This document shows positions 45,114-55,664 of a stretch of 64,000 nt of DNA, piece by piece (position 1 is the first letter of the stretch; each line of letters begins with the position of its first letter). The DNA is from Colwellia hornerae (GTDB taxonomy: Bacteria; Pseudomonadota; Gammaproteobacteria; Enterobacterales; Alteromonadaceae): positions 62,001 to 126,000 of the forward strand of contig NZ_VOLR01000012.1 in NCBI RefSeq assembly GCF_007954355.1, written 5' to 3'. The notes beneath the pieces are model-generated. The model did not search any database, had not been told where the DNA came from, and worked only from the letters and a program-made list of their open reading frames with translations. The translations under genes and the position numbers were made by a program.

Positions 45114-46109
45114 TTATTTTTTCAGGTCAGTTTTTAATAGCCGTTTTACTTTTGTATGGAACAGCTCTGCTGTGTAATGTCCGTTGCCTACGGCTAACTC
45201 TGATGCGGGTGCTATTTTTCCTAAAGGTAAAAGCCTAGGTCCCGTTGGCTCTGCCAGCACATATGATATGCCATCAACAACAACCGTTTGGTCATCCGCT
45301 TGCGCAGGCAGTTGAATGCCGAGTAAAGCGTGATTATCAATAAAAACTAAAGTCATTTTAATACGTGGCATTAGGCTACGTAAAATAGCCACTGTTAATG
45401 TTACTTTACTGTCACAATCGCCTTGATTTTCCCATAATAACTTTAATGGCGGGTTAAAACCGGCTCCAGAGGCGGTCACTCTTGACTCTAAAGTAGCGTA
45501 GGGAATACTTTGCACAAATCCCAAAACATAATCGGTTACTTTTCGAATGTTTTTTATTGAAAACTTTTTAAGAATCATAGGTTTTATCGACTTTAAATCA
45601 ATACTGGCAATATTTGCAAATCGTCCATGGTCTGGTTTTACCGCGTTAATTTGATCATGAGTTATAAATTGATGATAGTAATTTTCTGCTAAATATTCAT
45701 CACTTAAAGTTTGTTTTAACTGATGGATTTTAGCGTAAGCGGCATTTATTGCTTGGTTATTTCTACCTTTTATGACAATTTCATCTTCATTGGAATTTTT
45801 ACTAAAATTAATCATTACCCCGCGAATAGGCTCTGCACGTAACTTCTTTTGTAGGGCATTATTAATTGAATATTTTGCCATCTCAGCTTTAAAAACTTTG
45901 AAGTTTCTAAAACGATCAAATATTGCTTGTTTAGCCAGTGAAAATTGTAGGCTCTGGGCTTCGCCTTGATAATCGAGCCATTGATAATTAAATTGGTAGT
46001 TATCGCCTTTTTCTATTTTTGAAAAAGCGAGTTGCTCGGCTAAGGCCAAAGAAGGCATTAAAAAGCACAGCGTCATGCATAAGAATTTAGTTAAAATAGG
46101 GGAAGTCAT
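45114..46109 (-). CDS. Periplasmic transglutaminase-like protein
   Basis: A 331-residue protein with signal peptide (MTSPILTKFLCMTLCFLMPS, ends ALA). The second half has the Cys-His-Asp pattern of the transglutaminase-like fold: Cys in NQGDCDSK, His in IDNHALLGI, acid in VLAEPTGPR. Substrate unknown; such enzymes cut or cross-link peptide bonds. Alone on the minus strand between two plus-strand genes. Confidence 0.65.
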   Translation of the reverse strand: MTSPILTKFLCMTLCFLMPSLALAEQLAFSKIEKGDNYQFNYQWLDYQGEAQSLQFSLAKQAIFDRFRNFKVFKAEMAKYSINNALQKKLRAEPIRGVMINFSKNSNEDEIVIKGRNNQAINAAYAKIHQLKQTLSDEYLAENYYHQFITHDQINAVKPDHGRFANIASIDLKSIKPMILKKFSIKNIRKVTDYVLGFVQSIPYATLESRVTASGAGFNPPLKLLWENQGDCDSKVTLTVAILRSLMPRIKMTLVFIDNHALLGIQLPAQADDQTVVVDGISYVLAEPTGPRLLPLGKIAPASELAVGNGHYTAELFHTKVKRLLKTDLKK

Positions 46110-46326
46110 CGAAAATAATCAAACCACTAGCAAAGATATTACCTATGCTAACATTAACGCATTTTTACTTTTCATACCAATAGACAAGAGATGACTTAAT
46201 ATTTAGCGTTGACGCTTTACTTTTAAGCAGATTTTGCTATATTCAAACGCATGTTTGAAATGATTGTTTCAAAAGTTAAATTACAATGTTATTTGTCGTA
46301 ACATTAAAAAATATTAGGGGAATACC

Positions 46327-48108
46327 GTGGCTGATTATCAAGCACCATTAAAAGATATGAATTTTTTGTTATATGATGTTTTTTCAATGGAAGCAATGTG
46401 GCAGTCAATGCCTACCTTATCAGAGCATGTCGATCGCGAGACCGCACAAGCCATTTTACAAGAATGTGCCAAAATAGCTGAACAAGAAATAGCGCCACTT
46501 TCACGCCAAGGTGATGAAATTGGCGTAAGTTTCAATGATGGCAAAGTAACAACTGCTCCAGGTTATAAAGAAGCCTTTAAAACTTATGCTGATGGTGGTT
46601 GGACAGGCTTAGGTGGTGAACCTGATTTTGGTGGTATGGGTATGCCTAAAGTGATCACAGCATTACACGAAGAAATGCTTTGTTCAGCAGATATCGCATT
46701 TTCATTATATCCAGGCCTAACGGCAGGTGCTGGCTTGTCGATTGCTAAGCATGCGACAGATGAATTAAAAGAGCGCTATTTAACACGTTTGTATGCAGGT
46801 GACTGGATGGCAACCATGTGTTTGACTGAACCTCATTCTGGCACGGATTTAGGATTAATTTATACCAAAGCCATTCCTGAAGACGATGGTAGCTTTGCTA
46901 TTACCGGTACAAAAATATTTATTACTGCTGGCGAACACGACATCACTGATAATATCGTTCATTTAGTCTTGGCCAAATTACCAGGTGCACCAGCGGGTCC
47001 TCGTGGTATTTCTCTATTTTTAGTTCCTAAATATCAAGTTAACGAAGATGAATCATTAGGTGACTTTAATAATGTTACTTGTGGCTCGATTGAACATAAA
47101 ATGGGTATTCACGCTTCAGCAACTTGTGTGATGAATTTTGATAGTTCAAAAGGTTACTTAGTCGGCGAAGAGAATAAAGGTTTAGCCTGTATGTTCACTA
47201 TGATGAATTTCGAACGCATTGGCGTCGGCATTCAAGGTATTGGTGCGGCAGAACGTTCTTACCAGAACGCTTTAGAGTATGCTAAAGATCGCTTACAAGG
47301 TCGTTCATTATCGGGCGCTAAATATCCAGAGAAAGCAGCTGATCCTATTATTGTTCATGGTGACGTGCGTCGTATGTTACTGAACATGAAAGCATTAACT
47401 GAAGGTTCGCGAGCATTATCTACGTATATTTCAATGACACTTGATATGGCAACCTATGGTGAAGGCGAATTAAAAGCTAAGGGTGAGAGTTTATCCGCTT
47501 TAATGACTCCTTTAGCTAAAGCCTTTTTTACCGATTTAGGTCTTGATAATACCGTCGCAGGTCAACAAGTCTTAGGTGGTCATGGTTATATCCGTGAATG
47601 GGGACAAGAGCAGCTAGTTCGTGATGTTCGTATTGCACAAATATACGAAGGCACTAACGGCATTCAAGCGATGGATTTATTAGCAAGAAAAGTAGCCGCG
47701 AGTAAAGGCGAATTAATGCAGACTTTTATTAATGAAGTAAATACTTACATTGAGCAAACGTCGGCAGATAATATGCAAGAATTTATTCAACCTTTAAAAG
47801 ATGCCAATATTGATTTAGCTGAGTTAACCCAGCACATCCTTAAAGCAGCGCAAGGCAATATTGAAGAGTTAGGAACATCAGCTAACGATTACCTACATGT
47901 ATTTGGTTACACGGCAATGGCATTTGTTTGGGCTAAAATGGCTGAGTCAGCGTTGGCTAAGGCAAGTTCAAGTGATGAATTCTACGAAAGTAAAATAAAA
48001 ACAGCGCGCTATTACTTTGCACGTTTGTTACCACGTCGTTTATCATTGGCTGCGTCTATTAAAGCCGGTTGTGATACCTTGTTTGATATTGATGAAAGCT
48101 TATTCTAA
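46327..48108 (+). CDS. Acyl-CoA dehydrogenase (long form with C-terminal extension)
   Basis: A 593-residue FAD acyl-CoA dehydrogenase catalysing the first step of beta-oxidation. N-terminal, middle (CLTEPHSGTDLG) and C-terminal domains are followed by a 130-residue extension, as in the AcdH/DUF-type long forms. Catalytic region: QIYEGTNGIQAMDL with Glu. It starts with GTG with AGGGGAA ahead. An AT-rich leader with TCAAACGCATGTTTGA at about 46243-46258, a near-palindrome, could be a FadR/PsrA-type operator. Confidence 0.9.
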   Translation: MADYQAPLKDMNFLLYDVFSMEAMWQSMPTLSEHVDRETAQAILQECAKIAEQEIAPLSRQGDEIGVSFNDGKVTTAPGYKEAFKTYADGGWTGLGGEPDFGGMGMPKVITALHEEMLCSADIAFSLYPGLTAGAGLSIAKHATDELKERYLTRLYAGDWMATMCLTEPHSGTDLGLIYTKAIPEDDGSFAITGTKIFITAGEHDITDNIVHLVLAKLPGAPAGPRGISLFLVPKYQVNEDESLGDFNNVTCGSIEHKMGIHASATCVMNFDSSKGYLVGEENKGLACMFTMMNFERIGVGIQGIGAAERSYQNALEYAKDRLQGRSLSGAKYPEKAADPIIVHGDVRRMLLNMKALTEGSRALSTYISMTLDMATYGEGELKAKGESLSALMTPLAKAFFTDLGLDNTVAGQQVLGGHGYIREWGQEQLVRDVRIAQIYEGTNGIQAMDLLARKVAASKGELMQTFINEVNTYIEQTSADNMQEFIQPLKDANIDLAELTQHILKAAQGNIEELGTSANDYLHVFGYTAMAFVWAKMAESALAKASSSDEFYESKIKTARYYFARLLPRRLSLAASIKAGCDTLFDIDESLF

Positions 48109-48140
48109 TCAGCTAAAGTAACATCAAATAGCATGATAAC

Positions 48141-48173
48141 AAAAGCGCTACCATTTTATGGTAGCGCTTTTTT
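48141..48173. terminator. Two-way terminator after the acyl-CoA dehydrogenase
   Basis: 13-bp stem AAAAGCGCTACCA / TGGTAGCGCTTTT with a TTTTA loop and a T tract; serves the plus-strand gene and the converging minus-strand gene at 48195. Confidence 0.9.
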
Positions 48174-48194
48174 ATAGTGATTAAAAATTAAAAA

Positions 48195-48857
48195 TTAAAA
48201 AGTATAGGTGGTGCCAAATACCGCCACTTGTTCTTTTTGTATATTATCAATAGGTAAATTATTTGTAGAATCTTCGTGAGCTGTTGATGTTAGCCCTCCG
48301 GTTACAAACCAGTTATTGTTGATAGAATATTGACCTAGAATGCCAAGCCTAGCATAGGATTTTGCGCCATTAATATCTCTGGACGATATTTCGCTGGAAA
48401 CAAAGTCGTTACTGTAAAATTGGTAAATAGAATGTTCACTTAAAGACTCTACTTTTGCGGTAACAAGTAAGGCAAATTTTTCTTGTTGCAGCACTCGATA
48501 ACTGCCTTGAATAAAAAAAGTCTGCTGATTAACATGATCAACTGTTTGGTGTGAAAAACCACTTTGGGCACTGAAAGCTTTATTTTCAAAGACGATCGCT
48601 ATTTGGCGAGTTTGAGATTTGTTAATTAATGCTACGTCCGATGGGTTAATGGCTTTGCCTGCAAGAGGAAATCCTAATGCTTCAAGATCATAACCTTTTT
48701 CGAAGGCTTCAAAAATTACCGCCGAATTCGCCCAATCGCTAATTAATGATCCCTCTATAACGTTATGGGTGACTTTTTCCTCGTCGTAGGCTTGTGCATT
48801 AGACAATACACTTAGGGTAAATATTAGTGATAGCATCCATATTATCAATATTTTCAT
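48195..48857 (-). CDS. Exported beta-barrel-like protein of unknown function
   Basis: A 220-residue protein with signal peptide (ends NAQA) and alternating polar/apolar strands ending in TTYTF, the terminal Phe typical of outer-membrane barrels. Short for a closed pore; perhaps an 8-strand barrel. Family not recognised. AAAATTTT-rich leader, no strong ribosome site. Confidence 0.6.
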   Translation of the reverse strand: MKILIIWMLSLIFTLSVLSNAQAYDEEKVTHNVIEGSLISDWANSAVIFEAFEKGYDLEALGFPLAGKAINPSDVALINKSQTRQIAIVFENKAFSAQSGFSHQTVDHVNQQTFFIQGSYRVLQQEKFALLVTAKVESLSEHSIYQFYSNDFVSSEISSRDINGAKSYARLGILGQYSINNNWFVTGGLTSTAHEDSTNNLPIDNIQKEQVAVFGTTYTF

Positions 48858-49204
48858 TAGAGAACCTATTCCAAAAAATTAATATTTTTATTATTTTAAT
48901 TAACTTTTACTCGATATTAACTATAGGCAAGTATTGAAAGAAAGACGTTATATTTAGCTTAAATAGTAGTTTTTTTCGCTTAACATCTGATTTGTCGAAG
49001 AATTAACCTTGTCCGATATAGAAAGGGCATCAGGAGAAAATCCGCCTAATAAAATATTTAGGGGGCAGTAATGGGCTTTAACGACGCTATTTATCTGTGT
49101 TTTATTGCAGATAATATCGGCTGCTCTTTAGCAGCCTGATCAATAGTCAGTTATAATTATAGCCTAAAGATTTAATCATATTATGTCAAAGAGTAAGGGA
49201 AGTT
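48858..49204. other. Divergent intergenic region with a GC-rich hairpin
   Basis: 347 bp between leftward 48857 and rightward 49205. GGCTGCT-CTTT-AGCAGCC (49119-49136) is a strong stem without a U tract; ATCTG…CAGAT lies just before it. I looked for a riboswitch-like core and found none I can support. Confidence 0.4.
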
Positions 49205-50506
49205 GTGCGATTTTTAACTATATGTGCTGTGTTGTTGCTGACAGCATGTAGTGCTAATGACCAAGCCGAAGTAGAAGTAAACGTCGATACTTGTGATCTA
49301 GAGTACACGCGATATCAAGCAACGGTTACCGGATATTGCCAAGAAGCCCAAGCAATATTACCTTTAGAAATTCCCACGATAGAAAAAACGATAGTATTAC
49401 GCTCAATCTCGTCAATTCCTGAGGTGTTTTGGTATAGCACTAAAATGAAATACTCACTGGTAAAACAAGCAGAGCAAGCGCCATTAGTTTTTATTATTGC
49501 CGGCACAGGAGCAAGCTATAACAGTGAAAAGATGATCAGCTTACAAAAAACATTGTTCCAACAAGGCTATCATGTCATTTCTCTTTCTTCGCCCACTTAT
49601 TCTAATTTTATTATTAACTTAGACTCGTCTACTGATTTTCCTGGGGTGTTAGAGCAAGATGCTAAAAACCTTTATCGCATCATGCAAAAGGTTTATCAGC
49701 AAGTTATTACTGAAAATAATGTCGTCGCAACAACATTCTCATTAACGGGCTATAGTCTCGGTGGCGCTCACTCAGCTTATGTTGCTAAGCTCGATGAAAG
49801 TGAGCAGACTTTTAATTTTGAAAAAGTTGTGCTGATCAATCCGCCAGTCAGTTTATACAACTCAGTTAATATTCTTGATAGCTATTTAGATTTAAAAGAA
49901 AATGGCCCTGATGCGGCGGCAACCATGCTTGATGATATATTTAGAGGTTTTGCTAACAGTTATGCAGAGCAAGAGTCATCTTCGTTTTCTCAAAGTGCTA
50001 TTTATGCTTTATTCGAAGATGCCCAATTATCAGAAGCGCAATTAAAACTGTTAATCGGTGCATCATTTAGGATGTCGTCAACGGACATGCTGTTTGCATT
50101 AGATGTTAGTTATAACGTTGGTGGTATTATTTATAAAAATCATGTTATTGATAAATTTGAAAGCATTACCCATTCGATGTATCGAGCCAGTGTTATCACT
50201 TTTAAGGACTACTTTGAAAAAGTGCTAGTGCCTTGGCAACAAGAAAGTGAGGTGAATTTGACGCGTGAGGAACTTATTGCACGACTGGGATTGAAAAATA
50301 TAGAAAGCTATTTACGCAATACCACCAAAATAAGTTTAGTGACTAACGCCGATGACATTATTTTAGCTGAGGGTGAGGTTAAATATTTACAAGATGTTTT
50401 TGGCGCAAGGGCAAAAATATTCCCGCGTGGTGGACACTGTGGAAACATTGATAGAGTGAGTTTTGTTGCTTATATGCATAGCCAGTTTCAAGGTGTTGAC
50501 GAATAA
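49205..50506 (+). CDS. Alpha/beta-hydrolase lipoprotein upstream of mlaA
   Basis: A 433-residue lipoprotein: signal with lipobox LLLTACSAN (Cys about 15). The serine-hydrolase elbow GYSLGGAHSAY and a later NADDIILAEGE and RGGHCGNID His give a plausible Ser-Asp-His triad. Starts with GTG. Its stop overlaps the mlaA start by 1 bp, so it is translated with mlaA and may act on envelope lipids. Confidence 0.72.
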   Translation: MRFLTICAVLLLTACSANDQAEVEVNVDTCDLEYTRYQATVTGYCQEAQAILPLEIPTIEKTIVLRSISSIPEVFWYSTKMKYSLVKQAEQAPLVFIIAGTGASYNSEKMISLQKTLFQQGYHVISLSSPTYSNFIINLDSSTDFPGVLEQDAKNLYRIMQKVYQQVITENNVVATTFSLTGYSLGGAHSAYVAKLDESEQTFNFEKVVLINPPVSLYNSVNILDSYLDLKENGPDAAATMLDDIFRGFANSYAEQESSSFSQSAIYALFEDAQLSEAQLKLLIGASFRMSSTDMLFALDVSYNVGGIIYKNHVIDKFESITHSMYRASVITFKDYFEKVLVPWQQESEVNLTREELIARLGLKNIESYLRNTTKISLVTNADDIILAEGEVKYLQDVFGARAKIFPRGGHCGNIDRVSFVAYMHSQFQGVDE

Positions 50507-51258
50507 TGGCGTTTTATAATTCATTGATAAAAAAGAGCGTAATTATATTGGTTAGCTTACTTAGCGGCTGTTCATCAGTACCTGAATTAGAAAATAATGT
50601 TGAAGCGCCTCGAGTGAAGTTGTCTTTAGCTTATGAAAAAATAGCGGTTACCAATCAATATGCAGATCCTTGGGAAGGGTTCAATCGGCGCATGTATTAC
50701 TTTAATGCAAAAGCAGACCAATATTTACTCTTACCTGTTGTTGCTGGCTATAAAGCGATAACACCTGATTTGGTTGAAAAAGCTGTTAGCAATTTTTTTA
50801 AAAATTTAGGCGAATTTGCTGTTTTTATTAACGCTCTTTTACAAGGTAAAGCCAATGTTGCCGTTGAAACTTTTGGTCGCTTTGTGGTAAATACCACCCT
50901 TGGTGTTTTTGGGGTATTTGATGTGGCAACAACAATTGGCCTTGATGAACAAAATGAAGACTTTGGTCAAACACTGGGCGTATGGGGTGTTGCGTCTGGG
51001 CCTTATTTGGTCTTGCCCTTATTAGGCCCATCTTCGTTACGAGATGCGACCGGTGCAGGAATTGATATGTTTGCCTTGCAAACCGTCATTGATGAATTAG
51101 GTGTCAGTGGCGAGGAAGAGATATTACTTTCCTTTTTACGTAGTATTGATACGCGCGCTAATTTACCCTTTAGGTATTATGCTTCAGGCTCAGCTTTTGA
51201 GTACGAGCGTTTAAAAGTTCTTTATATGAAATATAGAGAAATTCAAATAGCCCGGTAA
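50506..51258 (+). CDS. mlaA: MlaA (VacJ) outer-membrane lipid asymmetry lipoprotein
   Basis: A 250-residue lipoprotein with lipobox LLSGCSS, then the family signature DPWEGFNRRMYYFN and DFGQTLGVWGVASGPYLVLPLLGPSSLRD. MlaA sits in the outer membrane and removes misplaced phospholipid toward MlaC. The ATG overlaps the upstream hydrolase stop (TAATG). The rest of the Mla system is not in this window. Confidence 0.93.
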   Translation: MAFYNSLIKKSVIILVSLLSGCSSVPELENNVEAPRVKLSLAYEKIAVTNQYADPWEGFNRRMYYFNAKADQYLLLPVVAGYKAITPDLVEKAVSNFFKNLGEFAVFINALLQGKANVAVETFGRFVVNTTLGVFGVFDVATTIGLDEQNEDFGQTLGVWGVASGPYLVLPLLGPSSLRDATGAGIDMFALQTVIDELGVSGEEEILLSFLRSIDTRANLPFRYYASGSAFEYERLKVLYMKYREIQIAR

Positions 51259-51370
51259 TTTCCATTAGACAGAGCTCGCCGTTTAGCCCTTTTTAGTTAG
51301 CAAAAAGGTGTTTTGTAGTCGAACATCTATAAGGTATACTGCGCCGATATATAATAATTAGGATGTAAAT

Positions 51371-52111
51371 TTGTTAGCAATAATTCGCTTTATTTTAATG
51401 ACACTAGCTTTAGTCTTTATTTGTTGTGCTGCTTGTATTTATAGTGTTTTACGACCTTTTCATCGTAATAATGTTTTTCATACCTCGCATTATTTGAGTA
51501 AAGTTTCGACACTTTTAGGCTTAACTATTGAGGTGAGAATACCCGAAAGTATCAAAGATATTGGTCCAGCAGTTTATATATGTAACCACCAAAATAGCTA
51601 CGATATGTTTACTGTTAGTGCGGCTGTTCAGCCTTCTACCGTTAGCGTTGGGAAAAAAAGTTTAAAGTGGATCCCTTTTTTCGGCCAAATGTATTGGTTA
51701 ACAGGTAACATTTTAATTGATCGTTCAAATTCAAGTAAAGCTATTAATACCATAGCGTTAACTGCAAAAAAGATTACGGAAAAAGAGTTATCTGTGTGGT
51801 TGTTCCCAGAAGGGACTAGAAGTAATGGTAAAGGTTTACTGCCTTTTAAAACCGGCGCATTTCGAACAGCGCAACAAGCAAATGTACCTATTATTTCTGT
51901 TTGTGTTAGTAATTTACATGGCAAGATAAAATTAGGTCGTTGGAACAATGGTAAATTGATTATTGAGCTATTAGAACCTATATATTTTAATAGCCAAGCT
52001 AAAGAAAGTATTCGAGAAGTCGCTAACACCGCCCATAAAAACATGCTTGTGAAAATTGCTGAGCTCAGTAAAGAGTCGGGAAACGAGCTAATTCTAAAAA
52101 ATAAAGTTTAA
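51371..52111 (+). CDS. plsC: 1-acyl-sn-glycerol-3-phosphate acyltransferase PlsC
   Basis: A 246-residue membrane-anchored acyltransferase. TM at 1-25, then HX4D motif CNHQNSYDMF, acceptor site LIDRSNSSKA, FPEGTRSNG and VPIISVCV. It makes phosphatidic acid from lysophosphatidic acid at the inner membrane. Start TTG at 51371 with AGGATG ahead. rraB follows after 11 bp. Confidence 0.9.
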   Translation: MLAIIRFILMTLALVFICCAACIYSVLRPFHRNNVFHTSHYLSKVSTLLGLTIEVRIPESIKDIGPAVYICNHQNSYDMFTVSAAVQPSTVSVGKKSLKWIPFFGQMYWLTGNILIDRSNSSKAINTIALTAKKITEKELSVWLFPEGTRSNGKGLLPFKTGAFRTAQQANVPIISVCVSNLHGKIKLGRWNNGKLIIELLEPIYFNSQAKESIREVANTAHKNMLVKIAELSKESGNELILKNKV

Positions 52112-52122
52112 AAATTGAGATG

Positions 52123-52476
52123 ATGATGATAGATGAAGATTTGCAACAATGGCAAGATCACACTAATAATTTAGTTAATGCTCTTATCGAAGATGGTACC
52201 AACGAAGAGGTCCATCACACTATTGAGCATCATTTTTCTAGTACAGATTTTGATGTCCTAGAAAAAGCAGCTATTACGGCTTTTAAAATGGGTTTAGAAA
52301 TAGAAGATCCTGAAGAAGCTGAACTAGAAAATGGCGATAAAGTTTTCGCTTTTGATATTATTACTGAACAACCGCTCGATGAAGATATTATTTTCGAAGA
52401 AACTAAGAAAATGTTTGATCTAGCTAAGCTTTGTAACGTTGATTATGATGGTTGGGGTACCTATTTCGAAGAGTAA
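52123..52476 (+). CDS. rraB: Ribonuclease E inhibitor RraB
   Basis: A 117-residue acidic protein with the RraB pattern: EHHFSSTDFDVLEKAAITAF, and the C-terminal DYDGWGTYFEE. RraB binds RNase E and limits mRNA decay in the cytoplasm. Two adjacent ATGs (52120, 52123) make the start uncertain by one residue. Confidence 0.92.
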   Translation: MMIDEDLQQWQDHTNNLVNALIEDGTNEEVHHTIEHHFSSTDFDVLEKAAITAFKMGLEIEDPEEAELENGDKVFAFDIITEQPLDEDIIFEETKKMFDLAKLCNVDYDGWGTYFEE

Positions 52477-52515
52477 TGATTAACACTAGCTTAATAACTT
52501 TAAAAGGACTTACCG

Positions 52516-52674
52516 ATGAGATGGTTAGAAACGCTACTTAATCCAGCGACATTAGCATTATTAATACCTATTATTGCCATTGTTGGCGCTTTTTCTGTTA
52601 ATGCATTGAAAGCACATCATAGGCATCAAGAGCGCATAGAAAAAATTAAGCAGGGTCTTGACCCTGATAGCTAA
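52516..52674 (+). CDS. Small single-span membrane protein
   Basis: 52 residues: MRWLETLLNP, one membrane helix (ATLALLIPIIAIVGAFSVNA), then basic KAHHRHQERIEKIKQGLDPDS. The closing pattern (ERIxxIxxGLDPD) recurs in many small proteobacterial membrane proteins of unknown role. AAAGGA lies ahead of the ATG. Follows rraB by 39 bp and precedes a strong terminator. Confidence 0.7.
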   Translation: MRWLETLLNPATLALLIPIIAIVGAFSVNALKAHHRHQERIEKIKQGLDPDS

Positions 52675-52732
52675 GATTAAAAATATGCGCGCGATCTTTA
52701 TGCTTAGCAACTAATTAAACATACTATTACCA

Positions 52733-52774
52733 CGAGTTAAATGGCATTTTAAACATATTTACCCATTTAACTCG
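52733..52774 (+). terminator. Terminator of the plsC-rraB operon
   Basis: Perfect 12-bp stem CGAGTTAAATGG / CCATTTAACTCG with an 18-nt loop, followed by CTGTTTCTTTC. Confidence 0.7.
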
Positions 52775-52966
52775 CTGTTTCTTTCTTTATCCAAGCAAGT
52801 TTATAGCGCTTTTATTTTATTAATATGTCTGCGTTATCGCTGCTGCTTGCATTTAGTCAGCTATAATAAAAATAAGTGGCAATGATATTTTAATAGCCAC
52901 AAGTTTTAAATGGCCGCTAGGTTTTGCTATTTAATTTACTCTCTACCAATAAAGAAGACCTTTTTA

Positions 52967-53998
52967 ATGTATCAATCGAATATACTTGTTGACCATATTG
53001 CTAACTTTACTTCTCACCGAGATAAAGAGTTATTAGCATTTAGTCTGTTAAAAAGTGTTAACAGTATGATGGATTGCTCAAAAGTTAAAATAATCACCAC
53101 TAATAAAAAAGGTGAGTTTATATCGGCTATTACTTTTGAGAACAGCACATGCACAGTCAACAATGCCTCTGTTGAAGTTGATGATATTTTGAAAAATGCC
53201 TTCAAAAGTATGAATGCCTCATCTATTAAAGAACAACTCTTAAAAACACCTAAAGGCTATTTATTAATTTTATTACTTCACCACGACAGAAAAGGTGAGC
53301 AATTTTTAGTGGTGAATTTAAAAGAACAAGCCGATAAAGTTCAGTCTTATATCCTCTCTGGAATTTTAAGTATTTATAATAATTTTTTTACCCTGTTGAA
53401 CGAATCTCAAACAGATGAATTAACAGGTCTTGCCAATCGAAAAACTTTTGATTCAGCGATCTCAAAGGTTTTTGATAGTCTCCCCGCAAGCTTTGAAGAT
53501 ATTGATGAAAGGAGGCAATTAACCGATAAACCACCGCACCCCACAACACGATTTTGGTTAGCTATGGTCGATATTGACCACTTTAAGCTAGTTAATGATA
53601 GGTTTGGACATTTATACGGAGACGAAATTCTAATTCATCTCGCACAAATTATTCGTTCAAGCTTTCGGCAAGAAGATCTGCAATTTCGTTTTGGAGGAGA
53701 AGAGTTTATCATTTTATTAGCCGCAGAAAATGATGAAGACTGCGCTGAAATATTAGAAAGATTTAGACAAAGTGTTGCAGATTATAGTTTTCCTAGTGTC
53801 GATGATATTACCGTCAGTATTGGCGTAGCAGAGTTTAAACGAGGTACTTTTCATGTGACTTCTATTGATTATGCTGATCAGGCACTTTATTACAGTAAAG
53901 AAAATGGTAGAAATAAAATCACCTTCTTTGAAGAATTATTAAGTCGTGGTGAAGTTAAAACCGCGGCTATCGAAGAAGGGGAAATCGATTTATTTTAA
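52967..53998 (+). CDS. Diguanylate cyclase (GGEEF)
   Basis: A 343-residue protein: N-terminal 160 residues of unknown sensor type, no clear membrane span, then a GGDEF domain (DELTGLANRKTFD, DIDHFKLVNDRFGH, RFGGEEFIILL). The RQED inhibitory site sits five residues before GGEEF, so product feedback is likely. Makes cyclic di-GMP. The frame is open from 52910; ATG 52967 is preferred. Confidence 0.9.
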   Translation: MYQSNILVDHIANFTSHRDKELLAFSLLKSVNSMMDCSKVKIITTNKKGEFISAITFENSTCTVNNASVEVDDILKNAFKSMNASSIKEQLLKTPKGYLLILLLHHDRKGEQFLVVNLKEQADKVQSYILSGILSIYNNFFTLLNESQTDELTGLANRKTFDSAISKVFDSLPASFEDIDERRQLTDKPPHPTTRFWLAMVDIDHFKLVNDRFGHLYGDEILIHLAQIIRSSFRQEDLQFRFGGEEFIILLAAENDEDCAEILERFRQSVADYSFPSVDDITVSIGVAEFKRGTFHVTSIDYADQALYYSKENGRNKITFFEELLSRGEVKTAAIEEGEIDLF

Positions 53999-54025
53999 GC
54001 CGATGCTTAAGTGAATTAAACCTTA

Positions 54026-54056
54026 AAAAAAGCAAAGTATAGTACTTTGCTTTTTT
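54026..54056. terminator. Two-way terminator after the cyclase gene
   Basis: AAAAAA-GCAAAGTA-TAG-TACTTTGC-TTTTTT, between converging genes. Confidence 0.9.
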
Positions 54057-54074
54057 AGTAAAAGAGATCATGTT

Positions 54075-55529
54075 TTAGAAATGGTATTCAGCGCCAGTGT
54101 AAAATAAGCACCATTAAAGCCAAAAGGTGCCGAGCGACGTGAATAATTGCCCCCACTGGGCGGTTAACTACAACTCGGCCCTTATCATCAACAATAGTGC
54201 CTGAACGAGAATTACCTAGGGTATTCTTATCAGGGTAAACATCAAAGATATTATTGCCCCAGATATTAAATGAAAGCTCATCGTTAACTTGATAATTAAG
54301 ACGATAATCTGTCAAGAGTTTAGCACTATAGGTTTGTCTTTCACCATCGAGTACCCTGTATTCACTATAACGATTAAAAGCGAGGTTAACATTCAACTGA
54401 GCAATTTTAGATAAGCCACTTAGACTAATATGGTCTTTAGGTTGCCATTCTTCAATAATTGAAATCGCTTGTTCAGAAAATACATCGTTTGGTGAAATGT
54501 CACCTAAGGCAGTATCTGCCGGGGTATACGTTTCAGTAACCTTTTTTTTAGTCTTGGTTTTAGGTAAAAAACCAGCAGGAATTATCGCATCGCCATCGGG
54601 CAGTAATGCGTTACCATTGCGGTTTGCATTATCTCGAAAAAAAGCTGCAGATTCATTATCACGGCTTGAATAGGTAATAAAATTATATGATTGAGCATCA
54701 GCTAAATCGTAGCCAGTATTTATGGTAAGTCCAATTTGATCTGAGTCTGTATCACCAATGCGAAAGGTGTTACGTACAGCCGTTGCTTCACGTGAGTCAC
54801 TCAATAAATAATCACCGCTATCAAGTTGTGTACAACCAGCAAACTGACATGAGCCATGTAAACTTGAACGGTTGGTAAAACCTTTTTTTCGCAAGTTTAA
54901 CGTGGTGTTAATAAAACCCTTTGATAGATCAATGTTAGTGGTTTTACCGTCGCCAGCCGTATTCTTACCATAAGAAACGGCGAGGTTACCGCCTTCACTT
55001 TGATCATTGAGAACAATATTTATTAGCCCCACAATCGCATCTGACCCATATTGTGCAGCTGCGCTATCACGCAATACTTCAATACGCTTTATCGATGCCG
55101 CAGGAATAGCATTCACACCTGTGCCGGCACTACCGCGACCAACGGAAGTATTAAACTTGCTTGATGACGACGTTTACCATTAATCAGCACTAACGTTTGA
55201 ACTCGACCTAAACCGCGCAGTGTTGCGGGGCGTAAAGCGTCAGTTCCATCATTCATTGATGAACTGGAAAAGTTAAAGGAAAGTGCAATGGCCTGCAACA
55301 TTCTCGCGACTTCTGTTTGGCCGGTATTTAGTAGCGCTTGGGCAGATAAAATATCTCCAGGAACGGATAAATTTTCAACTGAACGTCCTACAACACGGCT
55401 GCCTATCACCGAAATTATTTCAACTTGTTGTTCGTTTGCTTGAACACGTTCTTGAGTAAGTCCAGTTTGACTTGTTACACTCAGCGCTAGTAGCACTAAG
55501 GCAGCTTTACATGTTGTTCTTTTATACAC
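54075..55529 (-). pseudogene. TonB-dependent receptor, broken
   Basis: N-terminal signal and plug (VEIISVIGSRVVGRSVENLS, LRGLGRVQTLVLINGKRRH) break by frameshift near 55115; the next frame continues with NAIPAASIKRIEVLRDSAAA and YGSDAIVGLINI. The barrel is far shorter than the usual 600-plus residues, so a middle part is lost, and near 54150 two more shifts are needed to read the end GGNYSRRSAPFGFNGAYF and the final GAEYHF (stop 54075-54077). FecR gene lies 135 bp upstream on the same strand. Confidence 0.85.
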
Positions 55530-55664
55530 TGCTGAGGAGTTTTTATTATTATGCTCAGTTGACTCGTGTTAACGATTAAAGCGCTTAAGTCGTTATGTTA
55601 TTGAGTTGTTCAAGTTAAATTTAGGTGGCTTAGACACTAAATATATTGCGCAAAAATAACGACT

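Noticed and set aside
49119-49136. Riboswitch upstream of the lipoprotein-mlaA operon
   Set aside because: Only a single strong hairpin is visible and no conserved riboswitch core could be identified.
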